From Paenibacillus sp. ACRRX (lineage in GTDB: Bacteria > Bacillota > Bacilli > Paenibacillales > Paenibacillaceae), in contig NZ_JAKRNK010000002.1 in NCBI RefSeq assembly GCF_022346885.1, positions 682,001 through 746,000 on the forward strand: 64,000 nt of DNA, given 5' to 3'. Each line of letters starts with the position of its first letter. The first letter of the stretch is position 1. This document shows positions 48,702 to 57,990 of the stretch, piece after piece. The translations under genes and the position numbers were made by a program. The notes below the pieces were generated by a model that saw only the letters and a program-made list of their open reading frames with translations, did not search any database and was not told the origin of the DNA.

Positions 48702-48987
48702 GTCGCTAGAGCATTATTAAACACTTCATGTTACTGCTATAAGCATATGTTTACAGATTTATCATAACAAGCCTTCGACGTTGCAAACATTGTCATTCAT
48801 ACAGCTGGCTGAGATGAGGCAGATAGGGCATCTACATTCATGCTTTTACGGATTACAGTTATAATGTTATTTGAGGCAAGTAATTCTGAAGGCGCACCAG
48901 CGGGTGATAATGCTTTTGCTGCATTATTTTGATGTGAAAATATTAAAATTTGCTAGGTTATCACAAGAAGAAAGTACAGGTTTCTAT
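48702..48987. other. Gene-poor intergenic region after yifB
   Basis: I see no convincing gene or terminator here. A 30-codon plus-strand reading frame starts at 48840 and ends at 48932, with weak ribosome site support; I do not call it a gene. The base composition is AT-rich compared with neighbouring core genes. Confidence 0.5.
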
Positions 48988-49533
48988 TTAACTTACTTTG
49001 ATCATATCATATAATTTCTTCGAAATATCGAGTATGGATTCAAGCTCTTTAACCGTTGCAAGGATGAAGTTTTTATTTTGCATTGTCACATCATAGCTAG
49101 GTTTATCTATTATAACTTGAATGCAATAGTTTCCTTTTATATCTATTCCTTCAGACCTACCCATCTGCATCAAGTGTTCACCGATCCGTGGAATTACTTG
49201 ATCTGAATTAATGTCTAAAATATGCATGAATGTGTCTGTATACCAGATGTCCGAGAACCTGTTCCAAGCATACTCTAAAGAATTGTTATCACGAAACATG
49301 GGGCCAAAAAAATCAGTTCGTTCTAGCACATGTTTGTTATCCCAACGAACAAAATCTCTGTTTGTTTCATCCACAGATTGAGGAACAAAATCATCCACAA
49401 GGCCGTTCCATTTCATAGTAAATAATGAAGGGAAGTTATTATGTAATAACTCCCTTTTTTCGTTCTCCTTTTGATTCAGAAACACCATGAAATTAAAAAT
49501 AATTGAAGCGTTGTTAGACAAACAGAGACCCAT
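48988..49533 (-). CDS. Unrecognised 181-residue protein
   Basis: I do not recognise a family. The start is well supported: AAGGAGAGGG lies a few bases before the ATG and a stop codon sits just upstream in frame. The product is soluble, with an aromatic-rich centre (WNRFSDIWYTDTF near residue 88-100) and a C-terminal helix (VKELESILDISKKLYDMIK). No signal peptide or transmembrane helix is seen. It has no operon partner: yifB converges from one side and an empty stretch lies on the other, suggesting an acquired gene. An immunity or toxin role is possible but unsupported. Confidence 0.7.
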   Translation of the reverse strand: MGLCLSNNASIIFNFMVFLNQKENEKRELLHNNFPSLFTMKWNGLVDDFVPQSVDETNRDFVRWDNKHVLERTDFFGPMFRDNNSLEYAWNRFSDIWYTDTFMHILDINSDQVIPRIGEHLMQMGRSEGIDIKGNYCIQVIIDKPSYDVTMQNKNFILATVKELESILDISKKLYDMIKVS

Positions 49534-50215
49534 TCTAACCCTCTCCTTATATCAGTTAGATCCGGTAAATTATCGGAACCATCGATGGTTTTATGGGATG
49601 ATAAACTGGCTTCATAGTTAGGAACAATCAAAAAAATCATCGCTCCTGTGTCAACTGCTACTTTGGTCAAATACGCTCTATAAGTATCATAATTGAGTCA
49701 GCCCAAATAAATTGCCCGAAAGGGGCCTCAAAACTACAACTACTCAGACGCTCACTACATTTTTTTAAAATCAGTAATGAAAACGATGAGTAGTGTTGTT
49801 TACTTATTAATACAATGCATCGGGATTATAAAAGACTGCAAATAAGGTGTGCCCCTAATACAAAGCTATGAAGTAGATTAAGCGGACAAGCACATTCAGT
49901 GTAATTATAGTGAGTAATCGTTAGAGGTACATCTATTAGGAGAGTTAACAATTTGCTGCAGACACCGCACGACTGCTCTGGACATAAAAGTGAAATCGAA
50001 GTCCACTGGAGAATGTGTGGTAATAGATAAGAATTGTATTCCTGTGAAGCCTATTTCAATTTAGAGAGGGTTTGCGGATTGACCTGCAAAATTATTTCTG
50101 TTTCAATTGGTAAAACATAGACAAAGTCTTTGTACGTTGGGAATCATTCAGATAAGATTACAGATTTATCAAATGCTCACAAACTTAATCCATTTCCTTA
50201 CTGTGCATCCCCCGT
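49534..50215. other. Non-coding or degraded stretch upstream of the 181-residue gene
   Basis: This 680-base stretch contains only short frames. One of 64 codons (TTG start, 49476-49670, minus) overlaps the start of the 181-residue gene in another frame; a 26-codon plus frame near 49947 has AGGAGAG before a TTG. Neither is convincing. The region is AT-rich and shows no repeats or transposase traces that I could identify. It may hold remnants of an insertion. Confidence 0.45.
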
Positions 50216-50641
50216 TCAGAAAGCAGACTGGATGTGCTCCAACACCGGTTCCTGCCCAAACTCATAATACGTGATCACAACCGCGTCACAGCGCATCTTG
50301 TTACCTTCCAGCCGATTGCGAGCTGCGTATACTTCAGCAATCGACCGGACCTTCAACTGCTTTCGTACATCAAGTGCCTCTCTTGCCGTGCCAAAAGACG
50401 CGGCAGCCATGCTGCGGCTACGCACCTCAATAAATACAATACAATCCCCATCTCTAGCAATGAGATCTATTTCACCTGATCGACAGCGCCAGTTACGCGC
50501 TTCAATCATCCATCCCAATGATTCAATGTACGCAGCTGCAAGTTGCTCTGCTCTAGCTCCGCGTGCTCTGCGGTCATCTTTATTACGCGCAGCTCTTGCT
50601 TTACTATTGCCATTGTCGGCAGAGGAAGAATCACGTTTCAT
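50216..50641 (-). CDS. yraN: YraN/UPF0102-family nuclease-like protein
   Basis: A 141-residue protein of the UPF0102 family with a restriction-endonuclease-like fold. It shows GARAEQLAAAYIESLGW, the putative metal site SGEIDLIARDGDCIVFIEVRSR (Glu, Asp, Glu residues), and a C-terminal CDAVVITYYEF. The N-terminal 25 residues are basic and look disordered. The start has GGGAGGATGAATC upstream and lies inside the end of ylqH. Its exact function is unknown. Confidence 0.93.
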   Translation of the reverse strand: MKRDSSSADNGNSKARAARNKDDRRARGARAEQLAAAYIESLGWMIEARNWRCRSGEIDLIARDGDCIVFIEVRSRSMAAASFGTAREALDVRKQLKVRSIAEVYAARNRLEGNKMRCDAVVITYYEFGQEPVLEHIQSAF

Positions 50642-50966
50642 GATTCATCCTCCCTTTTGCAGCGCGTTGATCAGAACGGTATATAAACGTGAGCACCTCT
50701 GCTACAAGTTGATACAACTCTGCAGGAATTTGTTGATCAATGTCCAGCTTCGACAGCACCTCTACAAGAGAAGCATCCTCTTGAATGGGTACTCCGCTTT
50801 CCTTAGCTTTGGACAATATTTGCTCAGCAATGAGGCCCTGCCCTTTTGCGACGACGACTGGAGCCTCGCTTTGTCCTGGCTGATATGTCAGGGCGACTGC
50901 CTTTGCTCGTTTATTGGCCGGCTGTTTGGCCGTGTTGTGCTTCTTATTAACAGACTCCGAGCTCAT
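50631..50966 (-). CDS. ylqH: YlqH: stand-alone FlhB C-terminal domain-like protein
   Basis: The 111 residues correspond to the FlhB cytoplasmic domain after its cleavage site. Segments APVVVAKGQGLIAEQIL, KAKESGVPI and ELYQLVAEVLTFIYRSD align with the FlhB encoded at 19604-20707. The NPTH autocleavage motif is absent: the matching position reads KRAKAVALTY. There is no transmembrane helix. It overlaps ylqG upstream by four bases and yraN downstream by eleven. In Helicobacter a similar FlhB-like spare part can substitute for the FlhB C-terminal domain; here such a role is inference. Confidence 0.9.
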   Translation of the reverse strand: MSSESVNKKHNTAKQPANKRAKAVALTYQPGQSEAPVVVAKGQGLIAEQILSKAKESGVPIQEDASLVEVLSKLDIDQQIPAELYQLVAEVLTFIYRSDQRAAKGRMNHET

Positions 50967-52984
50967 ATACGAAGATCCACTCCTTTATAATTCTTAGGAG
51001 CGTAATCCTCAAATGTTCGCTCTGGCGTCTGCAGCTCAGACTCACGATCAGGAAGCGGCAAAGTTCTAAACGCTGACAACTGATAGCCAATCTTAGATAT
51101 GGCCGCATCGATCTCAGGTCGTAACGGCTGCAGCATTTCCTGTACTTGTTCATCGTTATGATGAACATTAAGGGCAACTAACTTATCAACTACATTAACG
51201 TCTACCAATGTACGCCCCATTGATTTGAGATTCAAATCAAACCAAAGACGGCAGTTCGAAGCGTCAAGCTCCCCTTTCCCGCCTTGACGAGATTGGATAT
51301 GAACTGCAGCAGTCTGCGTCCCATCTGGCGTAACAAGCGGGACAAACAGCGTAACATGCGAAAACGGCAGGGAGCGATCACTTGTAAGCAGCAACTGCTG
51401 CCCTGTAATGTGCTGCACGATCTGCTGGGCTGCCTCCCTCATGTGAGGCGGCAGTCCTTCACTCTGCAGGAGCTGAAGCAGCGTGCTCTTCAGCGACTCA
51501 GATGCAGCAGCAGCTGTGCCTGCTGCATGTTGTTGCGGCATAGCAGCGGGCAATGCCGCGTCTATGCCCGTGCGCGTCAGTGCCGCCTGTGTGGCACGCG
51601 ACGCGTCCTGCGCTGCGTCCGGCATCGCGGACGCCAGGGCCGCTTGTGCATTCGGCGCTGAAGTTTGCGCCGAGGCCGGAGCTTGCGCAGATGCATTTGA
51701 CGATGCAGAAAGAGAGAGTTGCGGCAGTATGGCCCGCTGCACTTCACGCTCATGTGACACGCCTAACAACGACAACATACGACCTATTACATTCCCTGCC
51801 CCTTCAGGTGCAGCATGTCCAGCTCCAGCCACTTGATTCGTGCCAGCTTGTTGTCCTGTTATTGCTCCCGTTGTTGACGAAACAACACTGCCTGATTGTG
51901 CAGATGCTGGTGTAGACACACCGTTGTTCGATTGTGCTGCTGTTGATGAATGAATACCTGCTGATCCTTGAGGCTGACCTGATCCTATGCCGTTAGCGGA
52001 TGTCCCCACAGTAGAGGCTCCTGCAGCGTTACCGGCCGTAGCGCCAATATTCGCAGCACTCCCTGCTGTTCCCTGGGTGCTTCCAACTCCCGTAGCTGTG
52101 CCATTAATCCCCGAGCCCGTCCCGCTCCCAGCAGTTGTTCCCGTAGAGCCAGTTTGTGACGCTTGAGCCGAAGTACCCGCTTGGCTCGCCCCCGTACTAT
52201 TGCCTTTATTCCCTGCTCCACTTCCCTGTTGGAGTGCGCCTTCGGCTGACGCACGAAGCATTGACACAGGCGTACCTGACTGACTTCCCGAATGAGGAGA
52301 CTGCCCCTCTGCTTGTGGCATCGCAGCTACTAAAGCCCGCATAAGCGCTTGCGCTTCCTTGAGCGGCGCAGCCCAAGCAGCTTGTCCTGCACCGATGGGC
52401 GCTGGCATATCACCCGCACGCGAAAAGGCTGCAAGCAGATCATGCAATGGCTTGCCAAACATCGCCTGCTGCAAGCCGCGCAAACTATCCGCAGTCAGCG
52501 GAAGCTGACGTTTCATCGCAACTGCTGCAGCCTGCATCCATTGTTCTGTTGAAACTCCTGACGGCTTCATCACCATCGCTTGCGCCAACTTATCTACAAG
52601 TTCCTTTGTAAGTGGCATACCACTCTTCTGCAACTCGCTCAGCAGTTGTCTTGCCCATGGCTCATTTGGCAGTCCAGACTGCTTCAAAGCCTCAGCAATG
52701 GATGGCAATGGCTTGGAGTTAGGCCCTTCAGACGGCTTAAGAATAACCATCCCATCCTCTTGCTGACCCTGAACTTGCAGCCATGTCGCCTGTCCGGGCT
52801 GCATAGGTGTATCTAATACAGCACGCACAGATACACCATTGATCTGCACAACTGCCTCACGGCCATTTTCAGACGTACTCATGACAACGCCTCTGACCTG
52901 TTGGCCTGTTTTTAATTCTAACGCGCGTGTCTCTCCGGGCTTTGCATCCCCCATCATACCGCGCACCATATTTGTTATATTCAA
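50963..52984 (-). CDS. ylqG: YlqG: FliK-like protein with long low-complexity linker
   Basis: A 673-residue protein in the position of B. subtilis ylqG. The N-terminal region (about 1-215) is Ala/Gln/Met-rich with LELKTGQQVRGVV and helices. A low-complexity Gly/Ser/Thr/Ala region follows (about 220-410), then Ala/Gln-rich sequence, and a C-terminal domain (about 540-650) with LFVPLVTPDG, GKGELDASNCRLWFDLNLKSMG and MLQPLRPEIDAAISKIGYQ resembling FliK hook-length control domains. It is coupled to ylqH by a four-base overlap, suggesting a FliK-FlhB-type interaction. Whether it is exported is unknown. Confidence 0.85.
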   Translation of the reverse strand: MNITNMVRGMMGDAKPGETRALELKTGQQVRGVVMSTSENGREAVVQINGVSVRAVLDTPMQPGQATWLQVQGQQEDGMVILKPSEGPNSKPLPSIAEALKQSGLPNEPWARQLLSELQKSGMPLTKELVDKLAQAMVMKPSGVSTEQWMQAAAVAMKRQLPLTADSLRGLQQAMFGKPLHDLLAAFSRAGDMPAPIGAGQAAWAAPLKEAQALMRALVAAMPQAEGQSPHSGSQSGTPVSMLRASAEGALQQGSGAGNKGNSTGASQAGTSAQASQTGSTGTTAGSGTGSGINGTATGVGSTQGTAGSAANIGATAGNAAGASTVGTSANGIGSGQPQGSAGIHSSTAAQSNNGVSTPASAQSGSVVSSTTGAITGQQAGTNQVAGAGHAAPEGAGNVIGRMLSLLGVSHEREVQRAILPQLSLSASSNASAQAPASAQTSAPNAQAALASAMPDAAQDASRATQAALTRTGIDAALPAAMPQQHAAGTAAAASESLKSTLLQLLQSEGLPPHMREAAQQIVQHITGQQLLLTSDRSLPFSHVTLFVPLVTPDGTQTAAVHIQSRQGGKGELDASNCRLWFDLNLKSMGRTLVDVNVVDKLVALNVHHNDEQVQEMLQPLRPEIDAAISKIGYQLSAFRTLPLPDRESELQTPERTFEDYAPKNYKGVDLRI

Positions 52985-53118
52985 TGCGATCCCCCGCCTA
53001 TTACAACTTCCTTTGATATACTTTTTATCGGCAATTTATCCAATATATTTAATCGACATTTTAATAACAGCTATCGCAAAAAGAGTAAAACAGTTCTCCG
53101 CGTGTTTACTTTACCTCT

Positions 53119-53511
53119 TCAAATCTGAAATCTGAAGAAGGACAACATGGCTGTAAAACCACTAGCTATACTAAAATAGGTTACATGATATGAATTTTTC
53201 ATCAACTCAAACAACCACACGTTAACGTAGGGTATATTCCATGATAAATACGGTAAAATTACAATAAACAAACATGGAAGACTGACACCTAGCAGCAACA
53301 TTTTCTGAATGGGTTTTCTTCTTCTTAATCCTCCTATTAAAGCCAAGTACGCACCTGACCAAAATGCAACCAGCACTTTTGCAATAACATTATAGGTATT
53401 CACGTATTCCTTACTAGACCACATACTTCCATAGTCCAGCACCTTATTATTCAGCCATACTAACGCAATTGCGCCAATCAACCATATCAGCTTAGACATC
53501 ATATTTGGCAT
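53119..53511 (-). CDS. Small four-helix membrane protein of unknown function
   Basis: A 130-residue integral membrane protein with about four transmembrane helices (roughly residues 4-24, 40-60, 68-92 and 102-125). I place the start at ATG 53511, with AAGGGGAG seven bases upstream; the version eight codons longer would cover that site. No family or motif is recognised. It stands alone between ylqG and the symporter terminator, on the same strand. Function unknown. Confidence 0.65.
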   Translation of the reverse strand: MPNMMSKLIWLIGAIALVWLNNKVLDYGSMWSSKEYVNTYNVIAKVLVAFWSGAYLALIGGLRRRKPIQKMLLLGVSLPCLFIVILPYLSWNIPYVNVWLFELMKNSYHVTYFSIASGFTAMLSFFRFQI

Positions 53512-53679
53512 AAAGTTCTCCCCTTCAAGCGACATCCGAACTTATTTGATATATTCAATCTTTGATTTTAACATATCACATTTACCTACCACTTGCGGCA
53601 GTTAAATTCATTTTCATATCTAACAAACCGCATGCACCATTTTCTGGTCTTCCAGACGTTTTGATCATGGCATCATAAC

Positions 53680-53704
53680 AAAAACGCCGCAAAATTAGCG
53701 GCGT
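53680..53704 (-). terminator. Terminator after the symporter gene
   Basis: On the minus strand ACGCCGC and GCGGCGT form a perfect seven-base-pair stem with a TAATTTT loop, followed by TTTTTG. It lies about 23 bases after the symporter stop. Confidence 0.88.
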
Positions 53705-53726
53705 CATGACTTCAATTCAACTGATT

Positions 53727-54935
53727 CTATCCCTGCACAGGAACACTCTTCTCCTGAAGCCTCAGACGATCTTTCTGCTTGCTCTTATTTTTAAAATAAT
53801 GAATGATTTGGGCAATCGCTCCATCTCCTGTCACATTTGCTGCAGTTCCAAAGCTATCCTGCGCCACGTACAACGCAATCGCTAAACTGATCATCGCAGC
53901 ATCAAATCCTAACATGGACTGGAACAATCCAAGCGCAGCCATCACACCACCACCTGGAACACTTGGCGCAGCAATCATGGTAACACCTAGCATCAGGATA
54001 AATGGAAACATCTGCTCCAGCGTTAGCATATGTCCGTTCAACATCAGAATAGCCGCTGCCACAGATGTGATCGTAATCGTAGAGCCCGTGATATGAATCG
54101 TAGCACACAAGGGTACAACGAAGTCTGCTACTTCCTCGTCAGTCCCAAGCTTCTTAGTCTGCTGTAGTGTAACAGGAATTGTGACAGCAGAGGACTGAGT
54201 ACCAAGTGCAGTTAAGTATGCAGGCAGCATTGTCCGCAGCATCTTAAATGGATTACGCTTATTTAAAGCTCCTGCTATCGAGTATTGCAGCAGCAAGCTG
54301 ATGACATGCAAACATAAGATTACAGCAAACACTTTAATAAACACCTGCAGTATCGTTGCAACAGTTCCTGCCTGTGTCATATTCATAAAGATTCCAGCAA
54401 TATGAAACGGAAGCAATGGAACAATCATAGTTGATATCACTTTGCTTATAATACCTTTTAGCTCAACGGAGGCACTCATTAGCGTTTTTGCCTGCACAAC
54501 CGTTATCCCGATCCCTAACATAAACGCCAAGATAAGGGCAGTCATTATATCAAACAGCGGTGGCATCTCTAGTAAAAAGTAACCTTTCAAAAGCTTTTCC
54601 GCTGGATTACCCGAATTGACAAGTGAAGATCCTGACAACAACGAATCAAACGTCAGCTCTGCTGTACCGTAAGCCAACATGCCTGCCCCAATCGTCGAGG
54701 CATATACGATAATAGCAGTTAGTCCAACCATTCTGCCAGCACCCCGCCCAAGTTCGCCAATACCAGGCACAATAAACCCAACGATAATTAGCGGAATGCA
54801 GAAGCTCAAAAAACTTTCAAAAATCCCATTAAATGTAGCAAATATTCGAATGAACCAATCCGGAGCAATCATCCCAAGACCGATTCCTAATAGGATCGCA
54901 ATTATGATACGGCTTAACAGGCCCACTTTTTTCAT
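53727..54935 (-). CDS. Dicarboxylate/amino acid:cation symporter (DAACS family)
   Basis: A secondary transporter that imports dicarboxylates or amino acids with sodium or protons. The protein has about eight transmembrane helices and the DAACS hallmarks: the Ser-rich ALGTQSSAVTIPVTL re-entrant loop, the DFVVPLCATIHITGST helix, the PSVPGGGVMAALG hairpin and the DSFGTAANVTGDG ligand-binding helix. I use ATG 54935 (402 residues) because GAGAGGGGA precedes it; the longer frame has no such site. The substrate cannot be told from the sequence. Confidence 0.92.
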   Translation of the reverse strand: MKKVGLLSRIIIAILLGIGLGMIAPDWFIRIFATFNGIFESFLSFCIPLIIVGFIVPGIGELGRGAGRMVGLTAIIVYASTIGAGMLAYGTAELTFDSLLSGSSLVNSGNPAEKLLKGYFLLEMPPLFDIMTALILAFMLGIGITVVQAKTLMSASVELKGIISKVISTMIVPLLPFHIAGIFMNMTQAGTVATILQVFIKVFAVILCLHVISLLLQYSIAGALNKRNPFKMLRTMLPAYLTALGTQSSAVTIPVTLQQTKKLGTDEEVADFVVPLCATIHITGSTITITSVAAAILMLNGHMLTLEQMFPFILMLGVTMIAAPSVPGGGVMAALGLFQSMLGFDAAMISLAIALYVAQDSFGTAANVTGDGAIAQIIHYFKNKSKQKDRLRLQEKSVPVQG

Positions 54936-55080
54936 TGATGTTCCCCTCTCTAGCTGTCTTGCGGACAAACCTTGCATTTTGTCCTCTTTGAATGGACGTT
55001 TGTACACTTCAAAAGCACGAATATCATAACATATCATTTCGCTTGGATATACCGGCAATATTATGCAGCTCAGTCTATCG

Positions 55081-55108
55081 AAAAAAGACACTCCCTTGGG
55101 AATGTCTT
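55081..55108 (-). terminator. Terminator after rnhB
   Basis: On the minus strand AAGACATTCCC pairs with GGGAGTGTCTT, eleven positions with one wobble pair and a two-base turn, running into six Ts. It lies about 24 bases after the rnhB stop and separates it from the symporter. Confidence 0.85.
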
Positions 55109-55131
55109 CATCAGGCATACTTTTAATTTCA

Positions 55132-55779
55132 CTAGAATAAGGTCAGCTGTTCATCCCATATTTTTGTTAAAAAGGATTTACGATGCATAGGAGTTGGTCC
55201 CAGCTCCAATAGCTTCTCACGGTGGAGTTTCGTGCCGTATCCTTTATGTACACCAATCCCATATGCAGGGTATAGTTGATCCCACTCACCTGCACACAAG
55301 CGATCTCGTGTTACCTTGGCAACAATAGATGCTGCAGCTATTGACTGACTGGTTGCATCCCCTTTAATGATGGATTCCTGAGGTAAATTACATTCTATCC
55401 GTTCCGCATCTATTAATAAAACATCAGGACGTATCTGCAGTTGAGTAACTGCCTCTTTCATCGCTAAACGTGTAGCTTGCTTAATATTAACTTCGTCAAT
55501 CTTCGCTGCATCCATTCTTGCTACAGCCCAAGCCGCAGCTTGTCCAATAATCTGATCATATAAAAACTCTCTCTTCTTCTCTGTTAACTTCTTAGAGTCA
55601 TTAATCCCCTTAATTATAACTCCCTTAGGTAAAATCACAGCGGCGGCTATTACGTCTCCGAACAGACAGCCGCGTCCTACTTCATCGATTCCCGCTATCC
55701 ATTCATACCCCTGATCCCAATATCGTTTCTCCCATAATAGCAGATCCACATCTGCACTCTCTTGTTTTGCACGTGCCAT
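55132..55779 (-). CDS. rnhB: Ribonuclease HII
   Basis: RNase HII cuts RNA in RNA-DNA hybrids and removes misincorporated ribonucleotides. The 215-residue protein shows the first catalytic motif GIDEVGRGCLFGDVIAAAV (Asp and Glu near residue 32-33), a DVLLIDAERIE motif near 119-129 and the SIVAKVTRDR substrate loop near 150. The product is complete. The short N-terminal extension before WIAGIDEVG is normal. It is set off by terminators on both sides. Confidence 0.96.
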   Translation of the reverse strand: MARAKQESADVDLLLWEKRYWDQGYEWIAGIDEVGRGCLFGDVIAAAVILPKGVIIKGINDSKKLTEKKREFLYDQIIGQAAAWAVARMDAAKIDEVNIKQATRLAMKEAVTQLQIRPDVLLIDAERIECNLPQESIIKGDATSQSIAAASIVAKVTRDRLCAGEWDQLYPAYGIGVHKGYGTKLHREKLLELGPTPMHRKSFLTKIWDEQLTLF

Positions 55780-55808
55780 TCCGATCCCCCTCTCCGGTTC
55801 ATCCGTAT

Positions 55809-55838
55809 ATTGTATATCCAGATGCCTAGTGACGGCAA
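55809..55838 (-). promoter_or_regulatory. Candidate rnhB promoter
   Basis: On the minus strand TTGCCG (55833-55838) and TACAAT (55809-55814) are 18 bases apart, placed 30-60 bases before the rnhB start. A terminator just upstream (55921-55952) supports a separate transcription start for rnhB. Confidence 0.6.
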
Positions 55839-55920
55839 TACAACTAGAAACATTTACATCAATTATCTTATTTTTATTCGTTTAATAGAGCTACTTTATC
55901 CATTCAAGAGAGCAACACTT

Positions 55921-55952
55921 AAAAGCCGTCAGCACCCTAAGTGCTGACGGCT
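55921..55952 (-). terminator. Terminator after rbgA
   Basis: AGCCGTCAGCAC and GTGCTGACGGCT are perfect twelve-base complements around a five-base loop. On the minus strand the stem is followed by TTTTAAG, about 30 bases after the rbgA stop. Confidence 0.9.
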
Positions 55953-55983
55953 TACTTATTATAACTATTGCATGTCTCGTATT

Positions 55984-56865
55984 CTAAGAACGCTTGCGCG
56001 CCTCAGGTACTTCGAACGTTAGCCTTCCCATCTTACCTGCACGCAGCTCACGCAAAATGATCCCTGATGCCTTCTCCAAATCAACACGTCCGCCGCTAAC
56101 AAGACAGCCGCGCTTTCGTCCGATCTGCTCCATCACGGCAACAATCTCATTCGGATCATCGTTCTCAATATTAGGCAGCGACTCTAGTTCGAATCGTTCC
56201 TGCAATCGCTCGCTGTAATGGGTGGATAAATATTTTATTGCATAGAAAGCTACATCTTCAACATTTAATATTTGGTCCTTTATTGCACCAGTCGCAGCTA
56301 GACGGTAACCAACCATCTGATCCTCGAACTTGGGCCATAAAATACCTGGTGTATCGAGCAATTCCATCTCATTGCCAACCCGAATCCATTGCTGCCCTTT
56401 CGTGACGCCGGGGCGATCGCCTGTAGCTGCTACTTGGCGACCCGCAAGTTTATTGATCAAGGTTGACTTGCCAACATTCGGGATTCCTACGATTAAAGCC
56501 CTTACAGGACGTGGTCTCATCCCTTTTGCCGCTTGACGAGCAAATTTCTCTTCCAGCAGCTTGCGAGCCTCTACCTGGATGCTCTGTATATTCGTTCCGG
56601 ATGAAGCATCGACCGTAATTGCTGTATGGCCTTCTTTACGAAATACGTCTATCCATCTAGCTGTCACGTCAGGATCAGCCAGATCTGACTTGTTAAGCAA
56701 TATGAGCCTTGGCTTATCACCGAGTATCTCATGAATCATCGGGTTGCGGCTAGACAACGGCAATCGAGCATCCAGTAGCTCTATTGTCACATCGATCAGC
56801 TTAAGCTTCTCTTGTATTTGTCTCCGCGCCCTTGTCATATGTCCTGGGAACCATTGAATCGACAT
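55984..56865 (-). CDS. rbgA: Ribosome assembly GTPase RbgA (YlqF)
   Basis: A circularly permuted GTPase needed for a late step in 50S subunit assembly. The G4 motif LLNKSDLAD comes first (near residue 57-64), then G1 [17 protein letters not shown] near 126 and G3 [11 protein letters not shown] near 172. The C-terminal ANTAR-like RNA-binding domain follows (about 195-293). The start [10 protein letters not shown] is typical. It lies between lepB and rnhB, in the same order as in B. subtilis. Confidence 0.97.
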   Translation of the reverse strand: MSIQWFPGHMTRARRQIQEKLKLIDVTIELLDARLPLSSRNPMIHEILGDKPRLILLNKSDLADPDVTARWIDVFRKEGHTAITVDASSGTNIQSIQVEARKLLEEKFARQAAKGMRPRPVRALIVGIPNVGKSTLINKLAGRQVAATGDRPGVTKGQQWIRVGNEMELLDTPGILWPKFEDQMVGYRLAATGAIKDQILNVEDVAFYAIKYLSTHYSERLQERFELESLPNIENDDPNEIVAVMEQIGRKRGCLVSGGRVDLEKASGIILRELRAGKMGRLTFEVPEARKRS

Positions 56866-56904
56866 CGCTATCCACCCCCTATCTGTTCTCTTGATGTTTA
56901 TGTG

Positions 56905-57525
56905 TTAGTGATGTTTGATCATTTGAATATCCTTCAAAGGCCAGAAGATGACATCCGCTCTACCTATAATATCCTTTAATGGTATAAAACCAAGCACTCG
57001 GCTATCCGTACTGTTATTACGATGGTCCCCCATCACAAAAATGTACCCCTCTGGTACTTTGTTGTCTTTTAGCATCTCATTCGGGAAATCCTTGTTGTTA
57101 TAAAGCCCGCCGTCCTGGTGCGCTTTATCCAATGCTTCTTGTATGTAAGGCTCCTCTACTTTTTTGCCGTTTATGAACAAATCGTCACCTTTGTACTCAA
57201 TTGTATCACCAGCTACGCCGATTACACGCTTAATGAGATCACGTCCCTCTGCCGGTACCTCAAATACAACTACTTCTCCCGGCTTCGGATCTCGGAAATC
57301 ATACAGCACTTTGTTAACGATAAGCCGCTCTCCCGTCCAAAAATTAGGTTCCATCGATGGACCATCCACTATAAACGGGGCGAATAATAACCATCTGACT
57401 ACAACAACCAGCACTACAGCTACTGCAATCGCTTTAATCCATTCAACAAGTTCATTTTTTTTACGCGCTTGTACACTGGATTGATCCACTGTATTCGTTT
57501 CGTTTAATTGCTTTTCTTGCTCCAC
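56905..57525 (-). CDS. lepB: Signal peptidase I
   Basis: A membrane serine protease that cleaves signal peptides of exported proteins. One transmembrane helix (about 30-50) anchors the 206-residue protein. The catalytic Ser is in VDGPSMEPNF (near residue 57), the lysine in RDLIKRVIGVAGD (near 97) and the box E motif MGDHRNNSTDSR near 170. It starts with GTG at 57525. It is located between rplS and rbgA. Confidence 0.95.
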   Translation of the reverse strand: MEQEKQLNETNTVDQSSVQARKKNELVEWIKAIAVAVVLVVVVRWLLFAPFIVDGPSMEPNFWTGERLIVNKVLYDFRDPKPGEVVVFEVPAEGRDLIKRVIGVAGDTIEYKGDDLFINGKKVEEPYIQEALDKAHQDGGLYNNKDFPNEMLKDNKVPEGYIFVMGDHRNNSTDSRVLGFIPLKDIIGRADVIFWPLKDIQMIKHH

Positions 57526-57607
57526 AAGCTTGCCCCGCTTTCTTCTTAGGATGCGTATAGATTGTCTATATCATGCTATAAGCGTAAACCATTTCGCAAT
57601 AGATAGC

Positions 57608-57637
57608 AAAAGGGGCTTGCGCTATGTGCAAGCCCCC
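57608..57637 (-). terminator. Terminator after rplS
   Basis: On the minus strand GGGGCTTGC and GCAAGCCCC form a perfect nine-base-pair stem with a seven-base loop, followed by TTTTG, about 12 bases after the rplS stop. Confidence 0.9.
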
Positions 57638-57648
57638 GGTTGTTCCAA

Positions 57649-57990
57649 TTAACGAATTTCTTTAATTCTCGCTGCTTTACCGCGAAGATTACGAAGATAA
57701 TAAAGCTTCGCACGACGCACTTTACCACGGCGAGCCACTTCGATTTTATCGATTTTTGGCGAGTGAATTGGGAATGTACGCTCAACACCTACACCGTAGG
57801 AAATTTTGCGAACAGTGAATGTTTCACTGATTCCACCACCACGACGCTTAATTACAACACCTTCGAACAGCTGAACGCGCTCACGAGTTCCCTCGATAAC
57901 TTTAACAAATACTTTCAAAGTATCACCAGGGCGGAAGCTTGGTACATCTTTACGAAGTTGTTCTTGTGTAATTGCTTGTACGATATTCAT
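57649..57990 (-). CDS. rplS: 50S ribosomal protein L19
   Basis: L19 lies at the 30S-50S interface. The 113-residue protein begins [23 protein letters not shown] and shows the family core [26 protein letters not shown] and [34 protein letters not shown] precedes the start. It has its own promoter and leader and is closed by a terminator, so it is monocistronic here. Confidence 0.97.
   Translation of the reverse strand: MNIVQAITQEQLRKDVPSFRPGDTLKVFVKVIEGTRERVQLFEGVVIKRRGGGISETFTVRKISYGVGVERTFPIHSPKIDKIEVARRGKVRRAKLYYLRNLRGKAARIKEIR

Noticed and set aside
48840-48932. 30-codon plus-strand frame after yifB
   Set aside because: Weak ribosome site and no recognised peptide family; short frames like this arise by chance in AT-rich sequence.
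49476-49670. 64-codon minus-strand frame with TTG start overlapping the 181-residue gene
   Set aside because: No ribosome site, overlaps a better-supported start in another frame, and no recognisable family.
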